Source: Streptococcus cristatus AS 1.3089 (GTDB lineage: Bacteria > Bacillota > Bacilli > Lactobacillales > Streptococcaceae). From it: a stretch of 64,000 nucleotides of DNA. Location of the stretch: contig NC_021175.1 in NCBI RefSeq assembly GCF_000385925.1, forward strand, positions 1,247,501-1,311,500, written 5' to 3'. The first letter of the stretch is position 1; each line of letters begins with the position of its first letter. The translations under genes and the position numbers were made by a program. The notes under the pieces were generated by a model, which worked only from the letters and a program-made list of their open reading frames with translations, did no database searches and was not told the origin of the DNA. This document shows positions 1-9,700 of the stretch, piece after piece.

Positions 1-785
1 CCGTCTCGTTCATAGGTAATCGTTACTTCTGGATTTTTTCCTTTGTTACGGGTCGCCTTCTGGACAGAATCTGTCAACTCATCCCAGTTGGAGACCTTGT
101 ATTCATTGATTTGAACGATCTGGTCATTGTCTTTCAAACCAGCCTTAGCCACCACTCCTTGGGGAACGACTTGAACATGGTTGCTATAGTAGTCCACTGC
201 ACCTCCCTGCATAAAGGCAAGGAGAGAGTACACGACAATACTTAAGATAAAGTTGTTCATCGGACCAGCAAAATTGGTGATGAGACGTCCCCAGATCGTC
301 GCATTTTGATACTGGACATCCAGCGGGGCAATCCGAACTTCCGTTTCATCTTCCTCAACAATAGTCGCATCGTGATCGACAGAATAAGTCTTTCTTTCAT
401 CTAAGACTAGCCCAGTAATCTCCAGTTTTTCTTCAAAATCAAAACTGGTCACATTCATAGGCAGAGCCGTCTGATCGATTTTCTTGCCAGACAGATTGAT
501 GCGGACGACTTTTCCCTCTTCGTTCAGAGTTAGACTGACTGGCGTACCTGTTTTGATTTCTGTCGAATCCTCGCCCCAGCCAGCCATACGGACATATCCA
601 CCTAGCGGCAGAATCCGAATCGTGTAGGCTGTTCCGTCCTTGCCAATATGAGCAAAGATTTTCGGGCCCATCCCAATGGCAAACTCACGAACAAGAATAC
701 CTGATTTTTTGGCAAAGTAGAAATGTCCAAACTCATGAACCACCACGATGATCCCAAAAATAATAATAAATGTAATAATCTGCAT
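1..785 (-). CDS. rseP: RseP/Eep-type site-2 zinc metalloprotease (C-terminus beyond window)
   Basis: Membrane-embedded zinc protease that cleaves transmembrane segments, for example anti-sigma factors and, in streptococci and enterococci, lipoprotein signal-peptide remnants (Eep). About 261 residues are visible. The protein opens with a membrane helix carrying the zinc motif HEFGH at residues 17-21, followed by the conserved AIGMGPK and [11 protein letters not shown] segments. A second membrane segment carries NFAGPMNNF, and the start of the PDZ domain follows near the window edge. The gene lies 69 bp upstream of cdsA's stop on the same strand, in the usual Firmicutes order uppS-cdsA-rseP. 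The 3' end is missing only because the window starts here. Confidence 0.93.
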   Translation of the reverse strand, partial: MQIITFIIIFGIIVVVHEFGHFYFAKKSGILVREFAIGMGPKIFAHIGKDGTAYTIRILPLGGYVRMAGWGEDSTEIKTGTPVSLTLNEEGKVVRINLSGKKIDQTALPMNVTSFDFEEKLEITGLVLDERKTYSVDHDATIVEEDETEVRIAPLDVQYQNATIWGRLITNFAGPMNNFILSIVVYSLLAFMQGGAVDYYSNHVQVVPQGVVAKAGLKDNDQIVQINEYKVSNWDELTDSVQKATRNKGKNPEVTITYERD

Positions 786-854
786 AAGTGTAATCTTTCT
801 CTTAAGATTGTTCAGCTAAGCTAAAAACGCTTCGTTTGATGGCACTCAAGTTTC

Positions 855-1667
855 TTAGAACAAGCCGAAGAAGTGCATCAGTGGAAAGACAAAAAGCAAG
901 CTATCAAAGCGATCCAAAACGCCGCCGTGACCAGGAATAAACTTCCCTGAGTCTTTGACACCAAAGTGACGCTTGATGGCGCTCTCTACCAAGTCGCCGA
1001 ATTGGCCAGCAATACTAAAGACAACTGTCAAGAGCAGCATGGTCACAAAGCTATACGGAGTGGCAACTTGCGGACGAATAAACATAAAAATTGCAGAAAC
1101 CAGCACGGCTGATAGAATTCCTCCAATACTGCCTTCAATGGTTTTATTTGGTGACACTTTTGGCAATAATTTTCTCCGCCCGTAGCGAGTACCGACCAGA
1201 TAGGCTCCACTGTCTGTGGCCCAGACGATAAAGAGGGCCAGCAAAACCTTGTCTACATTCACCAAACGGGCATCGATCAAAGCATTAAAACCTAGACCAA
1301 CATAAAAACTAGAAGCAATCGGATAAGCCGCATCTTCAAAGCTATAAGAGGAACCTAAAACAGTCGCTCCTAGCAAGACGAAAACGACCAAGCCATAAGC
1401 GATCACATTGCCATCCACAGGTAAAAATTTTAGGTAGTTCTCAAGTGGCAGGGTTAAGACAAAAGCTGCCAGCATAGCCAATCCACCCTCTAAGGTAGCT
1501 GTCGGAAGCCCCTTCATCTTGAGCAATTCATGTACTGCCAGCATGGCTAGAAGGCCAACGCTGATCTGGAAGGGAATCCCTCCCATCTTCACTAAAGGAA
1601 TAAAAATAGCTAGTGCAATTCCTCCAAAAAGAAGACGTCTTTGTAAATCTAAACTCATCTTTTTCAT
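855..1667 (-). CDS. cdsA: Phosphatidate cytidylyltransferase
   Basis: Makes CDP-diacylglycerol from phosphatidic acid and CTP, the branch point for phosphatidylglycerol and cardiolipin. The protein has 270 residues and several hydrophobic helices, as expected for this integral membrane enzyme. The family signature is clear near the C-terminus: KDSGKFIPGHGGVLDRFDS, with the metal-binding DRxDS end, and ATDSGAYLVG sits earlier. It starts 6 bp after uppS stops, so the two are certainly cotranscribed, and rseP follows. Length and signature are normal for the family. Confidence 0.96.
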   Translation of the reverse strand: MKKMSLDLQRRLLFGGIALAIFIPLVKMGGIPFQISVGLLAMLAVHELLKMKGLPTATLEGGLAMLAAFVLTLPLENYLKFLPVDGNVIAYGLVVFVLLGATVLGSSYSFEDAAYPIASSFYVGLGFNALIDARLVNVDKVLLALFIVWATDSGAYLVGTRYGRRKLLPKVSPNKTIEGSIGGILSAVLVSAIFMFIRPQVATPYSFVTMLLLTVVFSIAGQFGDLVESAIKRHFGVKDSGKFIPGHGGVLDRFDSLLFVFPLMHFFGLF

Positions 1668-1673
1668 CCTCCT

Positions 1674-2423
1674 TTATACGCCGCCAAAGCGTCGATTGCG
1701 ACGATTATATTCTACAACCGCATCCTTCAAAGCCTTCTCATCGAAATCCGGCCAAAGGATATCTGTAAAATACAACTCGCTATATGCTGTCTGCCAAGGC
1801 AGAAAATTGCTAAGGCGCAGCTCGCCACTTGTACGAATGACCAAGTCAGGATCCCGTAAACCTACAGGCAGACTGCTGGTGTAGAGATAATCTCCAAGCA
1901 TTTCCTCTGTAATATCCGCTGGTTGGACTTTCGCATCTAAAACATCTTGGGCAAGCTTCTGAACCGCTTTATTGATTTCAGCTCGGCCGCCGTAGTTCAG
2001 GGCGAAATTCAAAATCAACCCCGTATTCAAGCGAGTCAGCTCCTCAGCCTTCTCCAAGGCCTCAAAGGTTGCTTTAGGAAGTCGCTTCGTGTCGCCAATC
2101 ATTTGAATTTTTACATTGTTTCTGTGTAATTCTGGCACATAGCGGTCATAAAACTCAACCGGCAAATTCATAATGAAGGACACTTCTTTTTCTGGTCGCG
2201 CCCAGTTTTCCGTTGAAAAGGCGTAGACAGTCAAAACCTGCACGCCCATCTCCTTGGCTGCAATCGTTACCTCTTGCAAGGCTTCCATGCCTGCCTTATG
2301 ACCGAAGACACGTGGCTGCATGCGTTTTTTTGCCCAACGACCATTGCCATCCATGATAATCCCTATATGCTTGGGAACAAGCAAGGCCTCATCGAGCTTT
2401 TCTTTTTTCTTAAAACTAAACAT
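1674..2423 (-). CDS. uppS: Isoprenyl transferase (undecaprenyl diphosphate synthase)
   Basis: Condenses isopentenyl diphosphate onto farnesyl diphosphate to make the C55 lipid carrier used for peptidoglycan and wall polymers. The 249-residue protein is a cis-prenyltransferase: HIGIIMDGNGRWAKKR near residue 20 contains the catalytic Asp, and RTSGELRLSNFLPWQ with SELYF near residues 200-220 forms the second conserved block. It is the first gene of the uppS-cdsA-rseP run. A 216-bp gap separates it from the terminator behind yajC. Confidence 0.97.
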   Translation of the reverse strand: MFSFKKKEKLDEALLVPKHIGIIMDGNGRWAKKRMQPRVFGHKAGMEALQEVTIAAKEMGVQVLTVYAFSTENWARPEKEVSFIMNLPVEFYDRYVPELHRNNVKIQMIGDTKRLPKATFEALEKAEELTRLNTGLILNFALNYGGRAEINKAVQKLAQDVLDAKVQPADITEEMLGDYLYTSSLPVGLRDPDLVIRTSGELRLSNFLPWQTAYSELYFTDILWPDFDEKALKDAVVEYNRRNRRFGGV

Positions 2424-2610
2424 ATTTTTATCCTATTTAAAGTTTTATCATTTCATTATATCATAAATCCTTTAAATGTGGGCAGGAGAGCTGATTTTTC
2501 GTCTATCAGAGCTGATGATAAATAGTTGGTAGTGATTACAAGCAGTTTTAGCTTATTTCGCACAACTATAATATTGTAAAAGATGAGCTTACAAAATGTC
2601 CTTAAAATAA

Positions 2611-2637
2611 AAAGGACAGCCTCTCGACTGTCCTATA
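2611..2637 (-). terminator. Rho-independent terminator behind yajC
   Basis: The arms AGGACAG (2613-2619) and CTGTCCT (2628-2634) form a perfect 7-bp hairpin. On the minus strand a T-rich run follows. It begins 3-6 nt after the yajC stop codon. Confidence 0.85.
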
Positions 2638-2639
2638 TC

Positions 2640-2975
2640 CTATTCTTCAATTGCAGTATCTTCATCAGACACAGCGATATCGCCTTCCACTCCCGCAGCA
2701 GCTGGGATGCCTTCTGTCAATGGCAAAACAGTCTTAATGGCTGCCAATTCAAATGTCAAGAAAACACCGTCTACGTCCAAGACAACTGTCTTACGCTCTG
2801 AATCAACTTCGTCAACAGTTCCGTAAAGACCACCAATGGTAATGACTTCATAGCCTTTTTGCAGTTTATTAAGGCTCTCCATCCGTTTTTCAGCTTGCTT
2901 TTTCTGTGTCCGTACTTGGAAATACATCATTCCTACTAGTACAACAAAAAAAATAATCATCATTGTTGGATTCAT
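2640..2975 (-). CDS. yajC: Preprotein translocase accessory subunit YajC
   Basis: Small single-span membrane protein associated with the SecYEG-SecDF translocase. The 111-residue protein begins with one hydrophobic helix (MIIFFVVLVGMMYFQ, residues 6-20). A basic stretch (RTQKKQAEKRMESL) and the family's beta-rich domain follow, with VITIGGLYGTVDEV near residues 45-58 and an acidic tail. It is monocistronic, with a terminator immediately after the stop and an intergenic repeat upstream. Confidence 0.93.
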   Translation of the reverse strand: MNPTMMIIFFVVLVGMMYFQVRTQKKQAEKRMESLNKLQKGYEVITIGGLYGTVDEVDSERKTVVLDVDGVFLTFELAAIKTVLPLTEGIPAAAGVEGDIAVSDEDTAIEE

Positions 2976-3060
2976 TTCTCTTCTCCTTTGGAATTCATAT
3001 CGTAACTACTATAGCAGATTTTGGCCATTTTGACAAGTTAGGAAAATGATTTCAAAAAAA

Positions 3061-3232
3061 GAGGCTGGGACAAAAGTCCTAGCCTCTCAATTGTCTTTGG
3101 ATTCTCGAGCAAGACGCAGTGGTTGAGTGGGCTCTACTAGGCTGATTTCATCAGCTTTTACAGCACTACTCAACTGTGCGGAGGTGGGACGACGAAATCG
3201 TAACGAATTACCGATTTCTGTTCCACTCTCTC
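3061..3232 (+). repeat. Dispersed ~170-bp intergenic repeat, type 1, copy A
   Basis: One of five copies in this window (others at 16981-17136, 35471-35646, 39981-40133 and 60178-60352). One end begins GAGGCTGGGACAAAAGTCC and the other ends GTTCCACTCTC, so the termini are imperfect inverted repeats of GAG(GC)TGGGACA. Inside are three hairpins: the GAGGCTGGGAC/GTCCTAGCCTC end hairpin, a nested TTGAGTGGGCT / CTACTCAA stem around GCTGATTTCATCAGC, and GGTGGGAC...GTTCCAC. This copy lacks the AATTC present in the others between CGAAATCG and TAACGAATT. It lies 10 bp from the transketolase stop and probably works as a terminator. Confidence 0.85.
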
Positions 3233-3241
3233 TATGTCTTT

Positions 3242-5218
3242 TTATTTAAGATTTTTAACAACTTCTGCTACGTGCTCAACTGTAAAGCCGTATTCTTCCA
3301 GAACTTTGCCTGCTGGAGCAGATGCACCGAACTGGTCGATTCCGATAACTGCGCCGTCCAAGCCGACATACTTGTACCAAGGCTGGCTAGCTGCCATTTC
3401 GATTGCTACGCGGCGACGAACTACATTTGGCAAAATTTCTTCTTTGTAGGCTGCATCTTGAGCGTCAAAAAGCTCTGTTGATGGCACGCTGACTACGCGG
3501 ATTTTAGCGCCTTCTGCTGCAAGTGCTTTAGCAGCTGCAACAGCCAAATTAACCTCAGAACCAGACGCTAGCAAGATAGTATCGAAATCTGCTCCCGTTT
3601 CGTAAACCACATAAGCTCCTTTAGCTACCTTGTCAAAGTCTGTACCTTCTTCGACTGTCAGATTCTGACGGGTCAAGACCAGAGCAGTTGGAGTTGATTG
3701 ACTCTTAAGGGCCAGGTACCAAGCCGCCTGAGTTTCACGCGCATCTGCTGGGCGAAGGACAGTCAGGTTTGGAATGGCACGCAGACCAGCCAAATGCTCA
3801 ATCGGTTCGTGAGTTGGGCCATCTTCACCAACTGCAATTGAGTCATGTGTGAAGACATAAGTCACTGGCAAGCTTTGAAGGGCAGACAAACGGACAGCTG
3901 CCTTGACATAGTCTGAGAAGACGAAGAAGGTACCACCGTAAACGCGAAGGCCACCATGAAGCGCCATACCGTTGAGAATTGTTCCCATAGCAAACTCGCG
4001 CACACCAAATTGGATGTTGCGGTTGAGACGGTGGGCATCATCCTGCAAGCCGTCTTCCTTGATGTAGGTCATATTGGAATGAGCTAAGTCAGCAGAACCG
4101 CCGAGGAAAGTTGGAAGGACCTTAGCTGCTGCATTGAGGGCATCCTGACTAGAATTACGAGTTGCTTGAGAGAAGCCATTTTCAAGCACTGGGAAGTCTT
4201 CTGGTTTGATTTCTACTGGATCCTGACCAGCAATGATGGCTGTTACTTCTGCTGCCAATTCTGGATGGGCTTGCTTGTAGTCCTCTACTAGCTGTTTCCA
4301 AGCATCGTAAGCCGCTGCACCACGCTCTGCTACATTTGTACGGTAGTCTGCATAGACTTCCTCAGGAATCTCAAATGGCGCATAATCCCAGCCCAAGGCT
4401 TTACGAGTAGCTTCTGCTTCTTCTGCTCCAAGAGGCGCACCGTGAACTGCATTAGTTCCTTGCTTGTTTGGAGAACCGTAACCGATAACCGTCTTAACTT
4501 CAATCAAAGATGGCTTGCCAGAAGCTTTCGCTTCATTGATAGCTGCATCAATAGCTACAAGATCTGTGCCGTCTTCTACCAAGGCAGTATGCCAACCGTA
4601 GGCTTCATAGCGGGCACGAACATTTTCTGTAAAGGAATCCTTGGTTTCCCCGTCCAAGTTGATATCATTTGAATCATAGAGAACAACCAGCTTGTCCAGC
4701 TTTTGCAATCCAGCGTAAGAAGCCGCCTCAGCTGAAACCCCCTCCATCAAATCACCATCACCACAGATGACGTAAGTGTAATGGTCGAAAATTGGATAGC
4801 CATCACGGTTGTACTTGGCAGCCAAGAAACGCTCTGCCTGAGCAAATCCAGTCGCTGTAGAAATCCCTTGTCCCAATGGTCCAGTCGTCGCATCAACTCC
4901 AGCCGTATGACCAAACTCTGGGTGACCTGGTGTCTTAGAGCCCCATTGGCGGAAGTTTTTGATTTCTTCCATGCTGACATCTTTAAAGCCAGACAGATGG
5001 AGCAAGGCATAAAGCAACATAGAGCCGTGTCCTGCAGACAAAACGAAGCGATCGCGGTTAATCCAATTTGGCTCTTCTGGATTGATACGCAGTTGTTTGG
5101 TAAATAGGTCGTAAGCCATTGGCGCAGCGCCCATGACTACGCCAGGGTGACCTGACTTAGACTTTTCAATCGCGTCAATTCCTAAAAAGCGAATGGCATT
5201 AACAGATAATTGTGACAT
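3242..5218 (-). CDS. tkt: Transketolase
   Basis: Thiamine-diphosphate enzyme of the pentose phosphate pathway, transferring two-carbon ketol units between sugar phosphates. The 658 residues match the usual bacterial length. The N-terminus has [16 protein letters not shown]. The ThDP/Mg motif [10 protein letters not shown] lies near residues 155-165, and the pyrimidine domain has [16 protein letters not shown] near residue 460. The C-terminal domain is complete. It is transcribed alone and ends at a type 1 repeat. Confidence 0.97.
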   Translation of the reverse strand: MSQLSVNAIRFLGIDAIEKSKSGHPGVVMGAAPMAYDLFTKQLRINPEEPNWINRDRFVLSAGHGSMLLYALLHLSGFKDVSMEEIKNFRQWGSKTPGHPEFGHTAGVDATTGPLGQGISTATGFAQAERFLAAKYNRDGYPIFDHYTYVICGDGDLMEGVSAEAASYAGLQKLDKLVVLYDSNDINLDGETKDSFTENVRARYEAYGWHTALVEDGTDLVAIDAAINEAKASGKPSLIEVKTVIGYGSPNKQGTNAVHGAPLGAEEAEATRKALGWDYAPFEIPEEVYADYRTNVAERGAAAYDAWKQLVEDYKQAHPELAAEVTAIIAGQDPVEIKPEDFPVLENGFSQATRNSSQDALNAAAKVLPTFLGGSADLAHSNMTYIKEDGLQDDAHRLNRNIQFGVREFAMGTILNGMALHGGLRVYGGTFFVFSDYVKAAVRLSALQSLPVTYVFTHDSIAVGEDGPTHEPIEHLAGLRAIPNLTVLRPADARETQAAWYLALKSQSTPTALVLTRQNLTVEEGTDFDKVAKGAYVVYETGADFDTILLASGSEVNLAVAAAKALAAEGAKIRVVSVPSTELFDAQDAAYKEEILPNVVRRRVAIEMAASQPWYKYVGLDGAVIGIDQFGASAPAGKVLEEYGFTVEHVAEVVKNLK

Positions 5219-5414
5219 TGAATTCTCCTTATAAAAAATTTAGCGGGCTGCTACAACTAGCAGACATTCCGACGCTCATTTTTCTTATTTCCATTATATG
5301 AAATTTTTGCCTTTCCTGCAATAATGGAAAGGTCATTCTTTCCTTCAGTAAAAGAATCCCACAAGCAAGCACTCGTAGAATTCTAGTTATATATTTCCCT
5401 GTAAAATCGGCTAC

Positions 5415-5657
5415 TTATTGAATAGTAATGCCGTATTTTTCATGATTTTCTTCGTACCAATTAATCAGAGCAATAGCCGTTTGATAAGTAATATTTTTAA
5501 TTTTGCTGCTACCTTTGACAAGTGTCAAGATGCTCATTTTGCTGATGTTGGCATCTGTCGCCACACGATAGCTGGTCAAAACTCCATCGATTAGTAATTG
5601 AATAACAGCTTCTACCTTTTTATAATCAGACATTGTAGTAATATCCAATTTCTCCAT
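5415..5657 (-). CDS. Small helix-turn-helix-like protein of unknown function
   Basis: I do not recognise a named family. The start at 5657 (MEKLDITTMSDYKK, 80 residues) is chosen because AAGGA sits 8 nt upstream; the in-frame ATG seven codons earlier has no ribosome binding site. The protein is soluble and mostly helical. The segment VLTSYRVATDANISKMSILTL resembles the turn and recognition helix of a Cro/XRE-like fold, so DNA binding is possible. It stands alone between tkt and msrAB, with no partner gene that would make it an obvious antitoxin. Confidence 0.7.
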   Translation of the reverse strand: MEKLDITTMSDYKKVEAVIQLLIDGVLTSYRVATDANISKMSILTLVKGSSKIKNITYQTAIALINWYEENHEKYGITIQ

Positions 5658-5822
5658 TTTGCATTCCTTCCATAACATTTATCTTTTCCTAACCATTATA
5701 CACTTTTCTATGGTATTTACATATATAAATGCTTGGAGCGTTAAAAAAAGAGGAAATTGGCTGATTATTTCTGTCTAGTTTAGCTAGATTTTGAAAAGGT
5801 TGACAAGCGACAAAAGTGAGTA

Positions 5823-6758
5823 TTAGTCCATATAGGATAGCAGGTAGCCGTAGCCTTCCTCTTCCATTTGCTCTCTCGGGATAAATCGCAGAGCTGCTGA
5901 GTTGATGCAGTAGCGCAGGCCGCCTAATTCTTGAGGTCCGTCGGTAAAAACATGACCCAGATGGGCATTTCCTGAGCGACTCCGCACTTCGATTCGCTCC
6001 ATGCCATGGCTCAAATCTTGATAATACTTGATCACCTCGCGAGCGATAGGACGAGCAAAGCTAGGCCAGCCACAGCCAGATTCAAACTTGTCAGCCGCAA
6101 AAAAGAGTGGCTCCCCAGTCGTCACATCAACATAAATCCCTGCCTCAAAAGTGCTATTATAAGCATTATGGAAAGGGCGCTCCGTTGCGCTCTGCTGGGT
6201 CACCTGATATTGCTCCTCAGTCAACACAGCCTTAAGCTGCTGCTGGTTCGGCTTGGGATAATGACCCGCATCGACCAAGGGCTGCTCAGCATCCTTGACA
6301 TTGATATGGCAATAACCCGTCGGATTTTTCTTGAGATAGTCCTGATGATAATCCTCGGCCAAGATATAATGGCGCAAGGGCTCTAGCTCTACAGCCAACT
6401 TTTGTCCTAATTGCTCCTCCTGTTCAGCAAAAACCTGCTCGATAGTGGCGCGATCTTCCTCACGGACATAGTAAACACCTGTCCGATACTGACGGCCTAT
6501 ATCATTACCCTGTTTGTTGATAGATAAGGGGTCAATGACTCGGAAATAGTAGAGCAAAATTTCCCGCAGGCTGATTTTTTCTTCGTCATAAATCAAGTGC
6601 ACCGTCTCCGCGTGGTCGGTCTGGTGAATGAGCTGGTAGTTGGTGGACTCTACTTGCCCATTGGCATAGCCTACTGTCGTTTTCTCAACGCCTGCAATTC
6701 GAGAAAAATATTCCTCCAAGCCCCAGAAACAACCGCCTGCTAGATAAATTTCTGCCAT
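5823..6758 (-). CDS. msrAB: Fused peptide-methionine sulfoxide reductase MsrA-MsrB
   Basis: Repairs oxidised methionine: the MsrA half reduces the S and the MsrB half the R sulfoxide. MsrA (about 1-150) carries the GGCFWGLEE catalytic motif at the N-terminus. MsrB (about 170-311) carries [12 protein letters not shown] and [11 protein letters not shown], the latter with the catalytic Cys. The zinc-binding CxxC pairs of some MsrB proteins are absent. The start is placed at 6758 because GGAGGG lies 6 nt upstream; an ATG two codons earlier overlaps that site. There is no secretion signal, so it is probably cytoplasmic. It follows relS after 190 bp with a terminator between. Confidence 0.93.
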   Translation of the reverse strand: MAEIYLAGGCFWGLEEYFSRIAGVEKTTVGYANGQVESTNYQLIHQTDHAETVHLIYDEEKISLREILLYYFRVIDPLSINKQGNDIGRQYRTGVYYVREEDRATIEQVFAEQEEQLGQKLAVELEPLRHYILAEDYHQDYLKKNPTGYCHINVKDAEQPLVDAGHYPKPNQQQLKAVLTEEQYQVTQQSATERPFHNAYNSTFEAGIYVDVTTGEPLFFAADKFESGCGWPSFARPIAREVIKYYQDLSHGMERIEVRSRSGNAHLGHVFTDGPQELGGLRYCINSAALRFIPREQMEEEGYGYLLSYMD

Positions 6759-6894
6759 AAACATCCCTCCAATCTTTTCCTCTATTTTCTCATAAAAAGG
6801 GAAACTTTTATAGGATTTTGATTGGTACTTTCTTAGAAATCATACGAAATCCTGTTCTTCCCATCCTAGACAAAATCAATGCTTTCAAAAAGAT

Positions 6895-6933
6895 AAAAAT
6901 CGAAAGCTTCTCTTTTGGAAACTCTCGATTTTT
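6895..6933 (-). terminator. Terminator after relS
   Basis: AAAAATCGA (6895-6903) pairs with TCGATTTT (6925-6932). Read on the minus strand, the hairpin ends in a T run and sits 15 nt behind the relS stop, closing the relPRS transcript before msrAB. Confidence 0.8.
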
Positions 6934-6947
6934 AAAGCTCGGTCTGA

Positions 6948-8183
6948 CTAAATGAGAACGGTGAATGCAATCAAGCCTTTTTTATAACTGACTGCGATTT
7001 TCCCTTTAAAAAGATTGACCAGACTTTCGGCCATAGAGAGGCCGATTCCGTAGCCTGCCCGCTTGTGGTTATGGGACTCATCTTCGCGGTAAAAGCGGTC
7101 AAAGAAGCGGCTATAGTCGACATTTTCCCCATTAGCATAGCTATTGGAAACAATCAAGCGTGCCCGTTTTCTACGTTTGGCCTTGGTCAGGGTCACAAAA
7201 ATCTGACCGTCCTCATCGCAGTATTTGCAAGCATTGTCAATCAAAATACTAACCAATTCATAGAGTTCATCCTGACTGGCCTTGACATGGATGCCTTCCT
7301 GAACCTTAATCTGATAACCCTTCCCAGCTTGCTCAGCTACAGATTTAAAATCTTGGGCTGCCTTTTGGACTAGACTGGAAAAATCCACATCTACCAAGGC
7401 AATATCTGGTTGCTCCTCCAACCGAGCCAGACTGACCATTTGATTGATGAGATTGCTGAGGCGATTGACTTGATCCTTGGTACTTTCCGTCCACTCATTT
7501 TCTCCCGTCATCAGTTCTTGCAATTCCGTATTGGCCGAAATGATTGCCAGAGGCGTTTTCAATTCATGACCGGCATTGGTGATGAAGCGCTTCTGCTTCT
7601 CATAATTCCTGACATAGGGGCGAATGGCCCAGCTAGACACGATGGAAATGATGACAATAAAGAAAATGACGCTATAAAGAGCCGAACGAATGGAAACCCA
7701 CAAAAAGTCATTGTGATCCTCAAGGTATTTGGTCGAATCCAGCACGACAACCAAGTAACGCTTGGTCTTTGCATCCCGCGTTACCTGATAGGAGTAATAC
7801 TGGCTGCCGATAGTAAAAATCCCATTCTTGCGTTGCTGCTTGATGACTGATTTGGCCGATTTTAAGGCTTGCTCTTTAGACAGGTTAGAAATATTGTTCA
7901 GATTGGATGAGTAGACCGTCCCATCTTCATTAAATACAGCGCTATAATAGCGGTATTGATAAATAGTATCAATCGAGATATGGTCATTATCTAAAGCCTG
8001 AGCCGTGGCCTGAACGCTGGGAAATTCCCCCCGATTGTCTGACAGGATATTCAATACAGCTTGAATTTCTCCAGTCGTTTGAAGAAAACGGACTGAGTTG
8101 AGCGCCCCAACTAGAAAAAATAGAATGCCTGTGACAGCTACTGATGCGATGAGGATAAAGCGAATTCTAAGTTTCCGAAACAT
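6948..8183 (-). CDS. relS: Sensor histidine kinase of the relPRS operon
   Basis: Membrane sensor kinase of 411 residues. It has a transmembrane helix at about residues 9-30, an extracytoplasmic sensing region of roughly 130 residues, a second helix at about 165-185, then the kinase core. The H-box is ITNAGHELKTPLAIISAN (phospho-accepting His), the N-box SILIDNACKYCDED and the G-box GYGIGLSMAESLV. It overlaps the response regulator by 17 bp. The order relP-relR-relS matches the S. mutans operon in which this two-component pair accompanies a small alarmone synthetase. The symbol rests on that synteny; the signal sensed is unknown. Confidence 0.82.
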   Translation of the reverse strand: MFRKLRIRFILIASVAVTGILFFLVGALNSVRFLQTTGEIQAVLNILSDNRGEFPSVQATAQALDNDHISIDTIYQYRYYSAVFNEDGTVYSSNLNNISNLSKEQALKSAKSVIKQQRKNGIFTIGSQYYSYQVTRDAKTKRYLVVVLDSTKYLEDHNDFLWVSIRSALYSVIFFIVIISIVSSWAIRPYVRNYEKQKRFITNAGHELKTPLAIISANTELQELMTGENEWTESTKDQVNRLSNLINQMVSLARLEEQPDIALVDVDFSSLVQKAAQDFKSVAEQAGKGYQIKVQEGIHVKASQDELYELVSILIDNACKYCDEDGQIFVTLTKAKRRKRARLIVSNSYANGENVDYSRFFDRFYREDESHNHKRAGYGIGLSMAESLVNLFKGKIAVSYKKGLIAFTVLI

Positions 8184-8868
8184 ACTTGTCTCCTTCTACT
8201 GACACTAGGCAAAAGCTGCCATTTTCCTCACCTAAAATAGCCAGGTCTGCATTGATGGCCTTGAGCTTCTGGCGGAGATAGGAGATATAGATCCAGACAA
8301 AGCCTTCATCCAAGTCCTCGCTTTGCTCTCCCTTCCAAACATGCTGAAAAATTTCTTTTGTTGTCAGCTTTTTGCCACTATTTAGCATCAAAAATTCCAT
8401 CATTTTGGATTCCTTACTAGCCAGGCGGATGGAATTGGAGCTGGCTAATTCGTGCTCACCGACGTCCAGACTGGTCCGACCAACCTGCAACAGATTGGGA
8501 GTGAAAGCCTCCAAGCGACGGGACATGGAGCGCAGACGGGCTAAAAGTTCCTTGAGGGAGAAAGGCTTGGTCAGATAATCGTCCGCACCCGCATCTAGGC
8601 CTGTGACCTTGTCGTCAATTTCTGACATAGCCGTCAGCATGATGACCTGACTCGTATTTCCTGACTGACGGATTTCTCTTAGAGCTTCTAGACCCGTTTT
8701 CTTCGGCATCATAATATCTAAAATCATCAAGTCATAGGCATTTTCCAAAGCTAAGTCAACAGCCTTTTGTCCATCAAAAACCGCATCCACCTCGTAACCT
8801 TCGTGGATCATGGCTGTTTGTAAAACACGGGAGAGCTGCTCCTCATCTTCTGCTAACAAAATTTTCAT
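8167..8868 (-). CDS. relR: OmpR/PhoB-family response regulator of the relPRS operon
   Basis: A 233-residue regulator. The N-terminal receiver domain (1-115) has the acidic pocket EDEE, the phospho-acceptor Asp in LMILDIMMPKKTG (about residue 52), and Lys in YLTKPFSLKELLARL. The C-terminal winged-helix DNA-binding domain (about 130-230) has the family pattern ASKESKMMEFLMLNSG and WIYISYLRQKLKAI. It lies 5 bp after relP and overlaps relS. It most likely controls this operon and stress genes, but no target site could be recognised. Confidence 0.85.
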   Translation of the reverse strand: MKILLAEDEEQLSRVLQTAMIHEGYEVDAVFDGQKAVDLALENAYDLMILDIMMPKKTGLEALREIRQSGNTSQVIMLTAMSEIDDKVTGLDAGADDYLTKPFSLKELLARLRSMSRRLEAFTPNLLQVGRTSLDVGEHELASSNSIRLASKESKMMEFLMLNSGKKLTTKEIFQHVWKGEQSEDLDEGFVWIYISYLRQKLKAINADLAILGEENGSFCLVSVEGDKYVSET

Positions 8869-8873
8869 CTTTT

Positions 8874-9494
8874 CTACTCACTTTCTCGGATCAGATTACG
8901 GATGGTCTGCATAGTCACATCACAGGAAGCCAGCTCATCCGCACAGCGTTTCAGCTCTCGGACAATCCGCTTGGTATCTTTGATTTCATGCTTGTATTTC
9001 ATCTGATGCTCCAGACTAGCCCAAGAATCCATGGCAATGGTCCGCAGCTGGACTTCCACAAAATAAGAGCCAGGCTGATTGCCCAAACAGTCTTCGTAGG
9101 GCGTTTCCACTTCTAAAATCAAATGATAGGAGCGGTAGCCATTTGGCTTGGCCGACAGGATGTAGTCCTTCTCAAGGATAATCTTGCAGCCCTCCAGCCC
9201 CCGAATAACATCAATCGTCTGGTAAATATCGTCAATAAAGCCACAAACAATCCGAATCCCTATTGCATCACGGATTTTCTTAAGGGAAGACTCAGGTGTC
9301 TGGGGCAGATTTTTACGAGTACATTTTTCCAGCATGCTGGCCTCATCCTTGACACGAGCATTAAAATGCTCAAACAGCTTATGTCCCGTTTCCTGCTTTA
9401 TTTTTTTATTTTCAGCTTTGATACGCTGACTGATATCTTCTAGTATTTTGGGCAAATAGTCACCGTATTTGCCATAAATAGCTTGCTCGTGCAT
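8874..9494 (-). CDS. relP: Small alarmone synthetase RelP ((p)ppGpp synthetase)
   Basis: A 206-residue synthetase-only RelA/SpoT-type protein that makes (p)ppGpp from ATP and GDP/GTP. It lacks the hydrolase, TGS and ACT domains of long RSH proteins. Visible motifs are RDAIGIRIVCGFIDDIY, KPNGYRSYHL (nucleotide binding) and VEVQLRTIAMDSWASLEHQMKYKH (catalytic Glu and G-loop partner region). It leads an operon with a two-component system, as in S. mutans relPRS. The linkage suggests stress input to the alarmone level by transcription; that is inference from context. Confidence 0.88.
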   Translation of the reverse strand: MHEQAIYGKYGDYLPKILEDISQRIKAENKKIKQETGHKLFEHFNARVKDEASMLEKCTRKNLPQTPESSLKKIRDAIGIRIVCGFIDDIYQTIDVIRGLEGCKIILEKDYILSAKPNGYRSYHLILEVETPYEDCLGNQPGSYFVEVQLRTIAMDSWASLEHQMKYKHEIKDTKRIVRELKRCADELASCDVTMQTIRNLIRESE

Positions 9495-9673
9495 GGTTCT
9501 CTCCTCATTTTCCCTTTTTTATTATAACATATCTGTCTGTAGTTTCCCTACTTCTACCCTATTCTCCATCGGTGCTAGTGGTTCTCTTTGGCAGACTTAG
9601 CTTCATCATACACATCCTGACTTAAACAAAGCAAAATCAACAACTACATTTTTTTCTGCTCCATTAAAAAATA

Positions 9674-9698
9674 AAAAGACGGGAAATTTCCCATCTTT
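9674..9698 (-). terminator. Terminator behind the ArsC/Spx-like gene
   Basis: AAAGACGGGAAA pairs with TTTCCCATCTTT as a compact hairpin. On the minus strand it is followed by a T-rich stretch, directly after the stop at 9701. The 206 bp between 9494 and 9701 otherwise show nothing I can name. Confidence 0.75.
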
Positions 9699-9700
9699 GA

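Noticed and set aside
3176..3481. Frames starting within the type 1 repeat (also at 40024-40293)
   Set aside because: Repeat-borne frames without ribosome binding sites that run antisense into tkt and tmcAL.
5657..5678. The 80-residue gene as half of a toxin-antitoxin pair
   Set aside because: No partner gene lies beside it on either strand.
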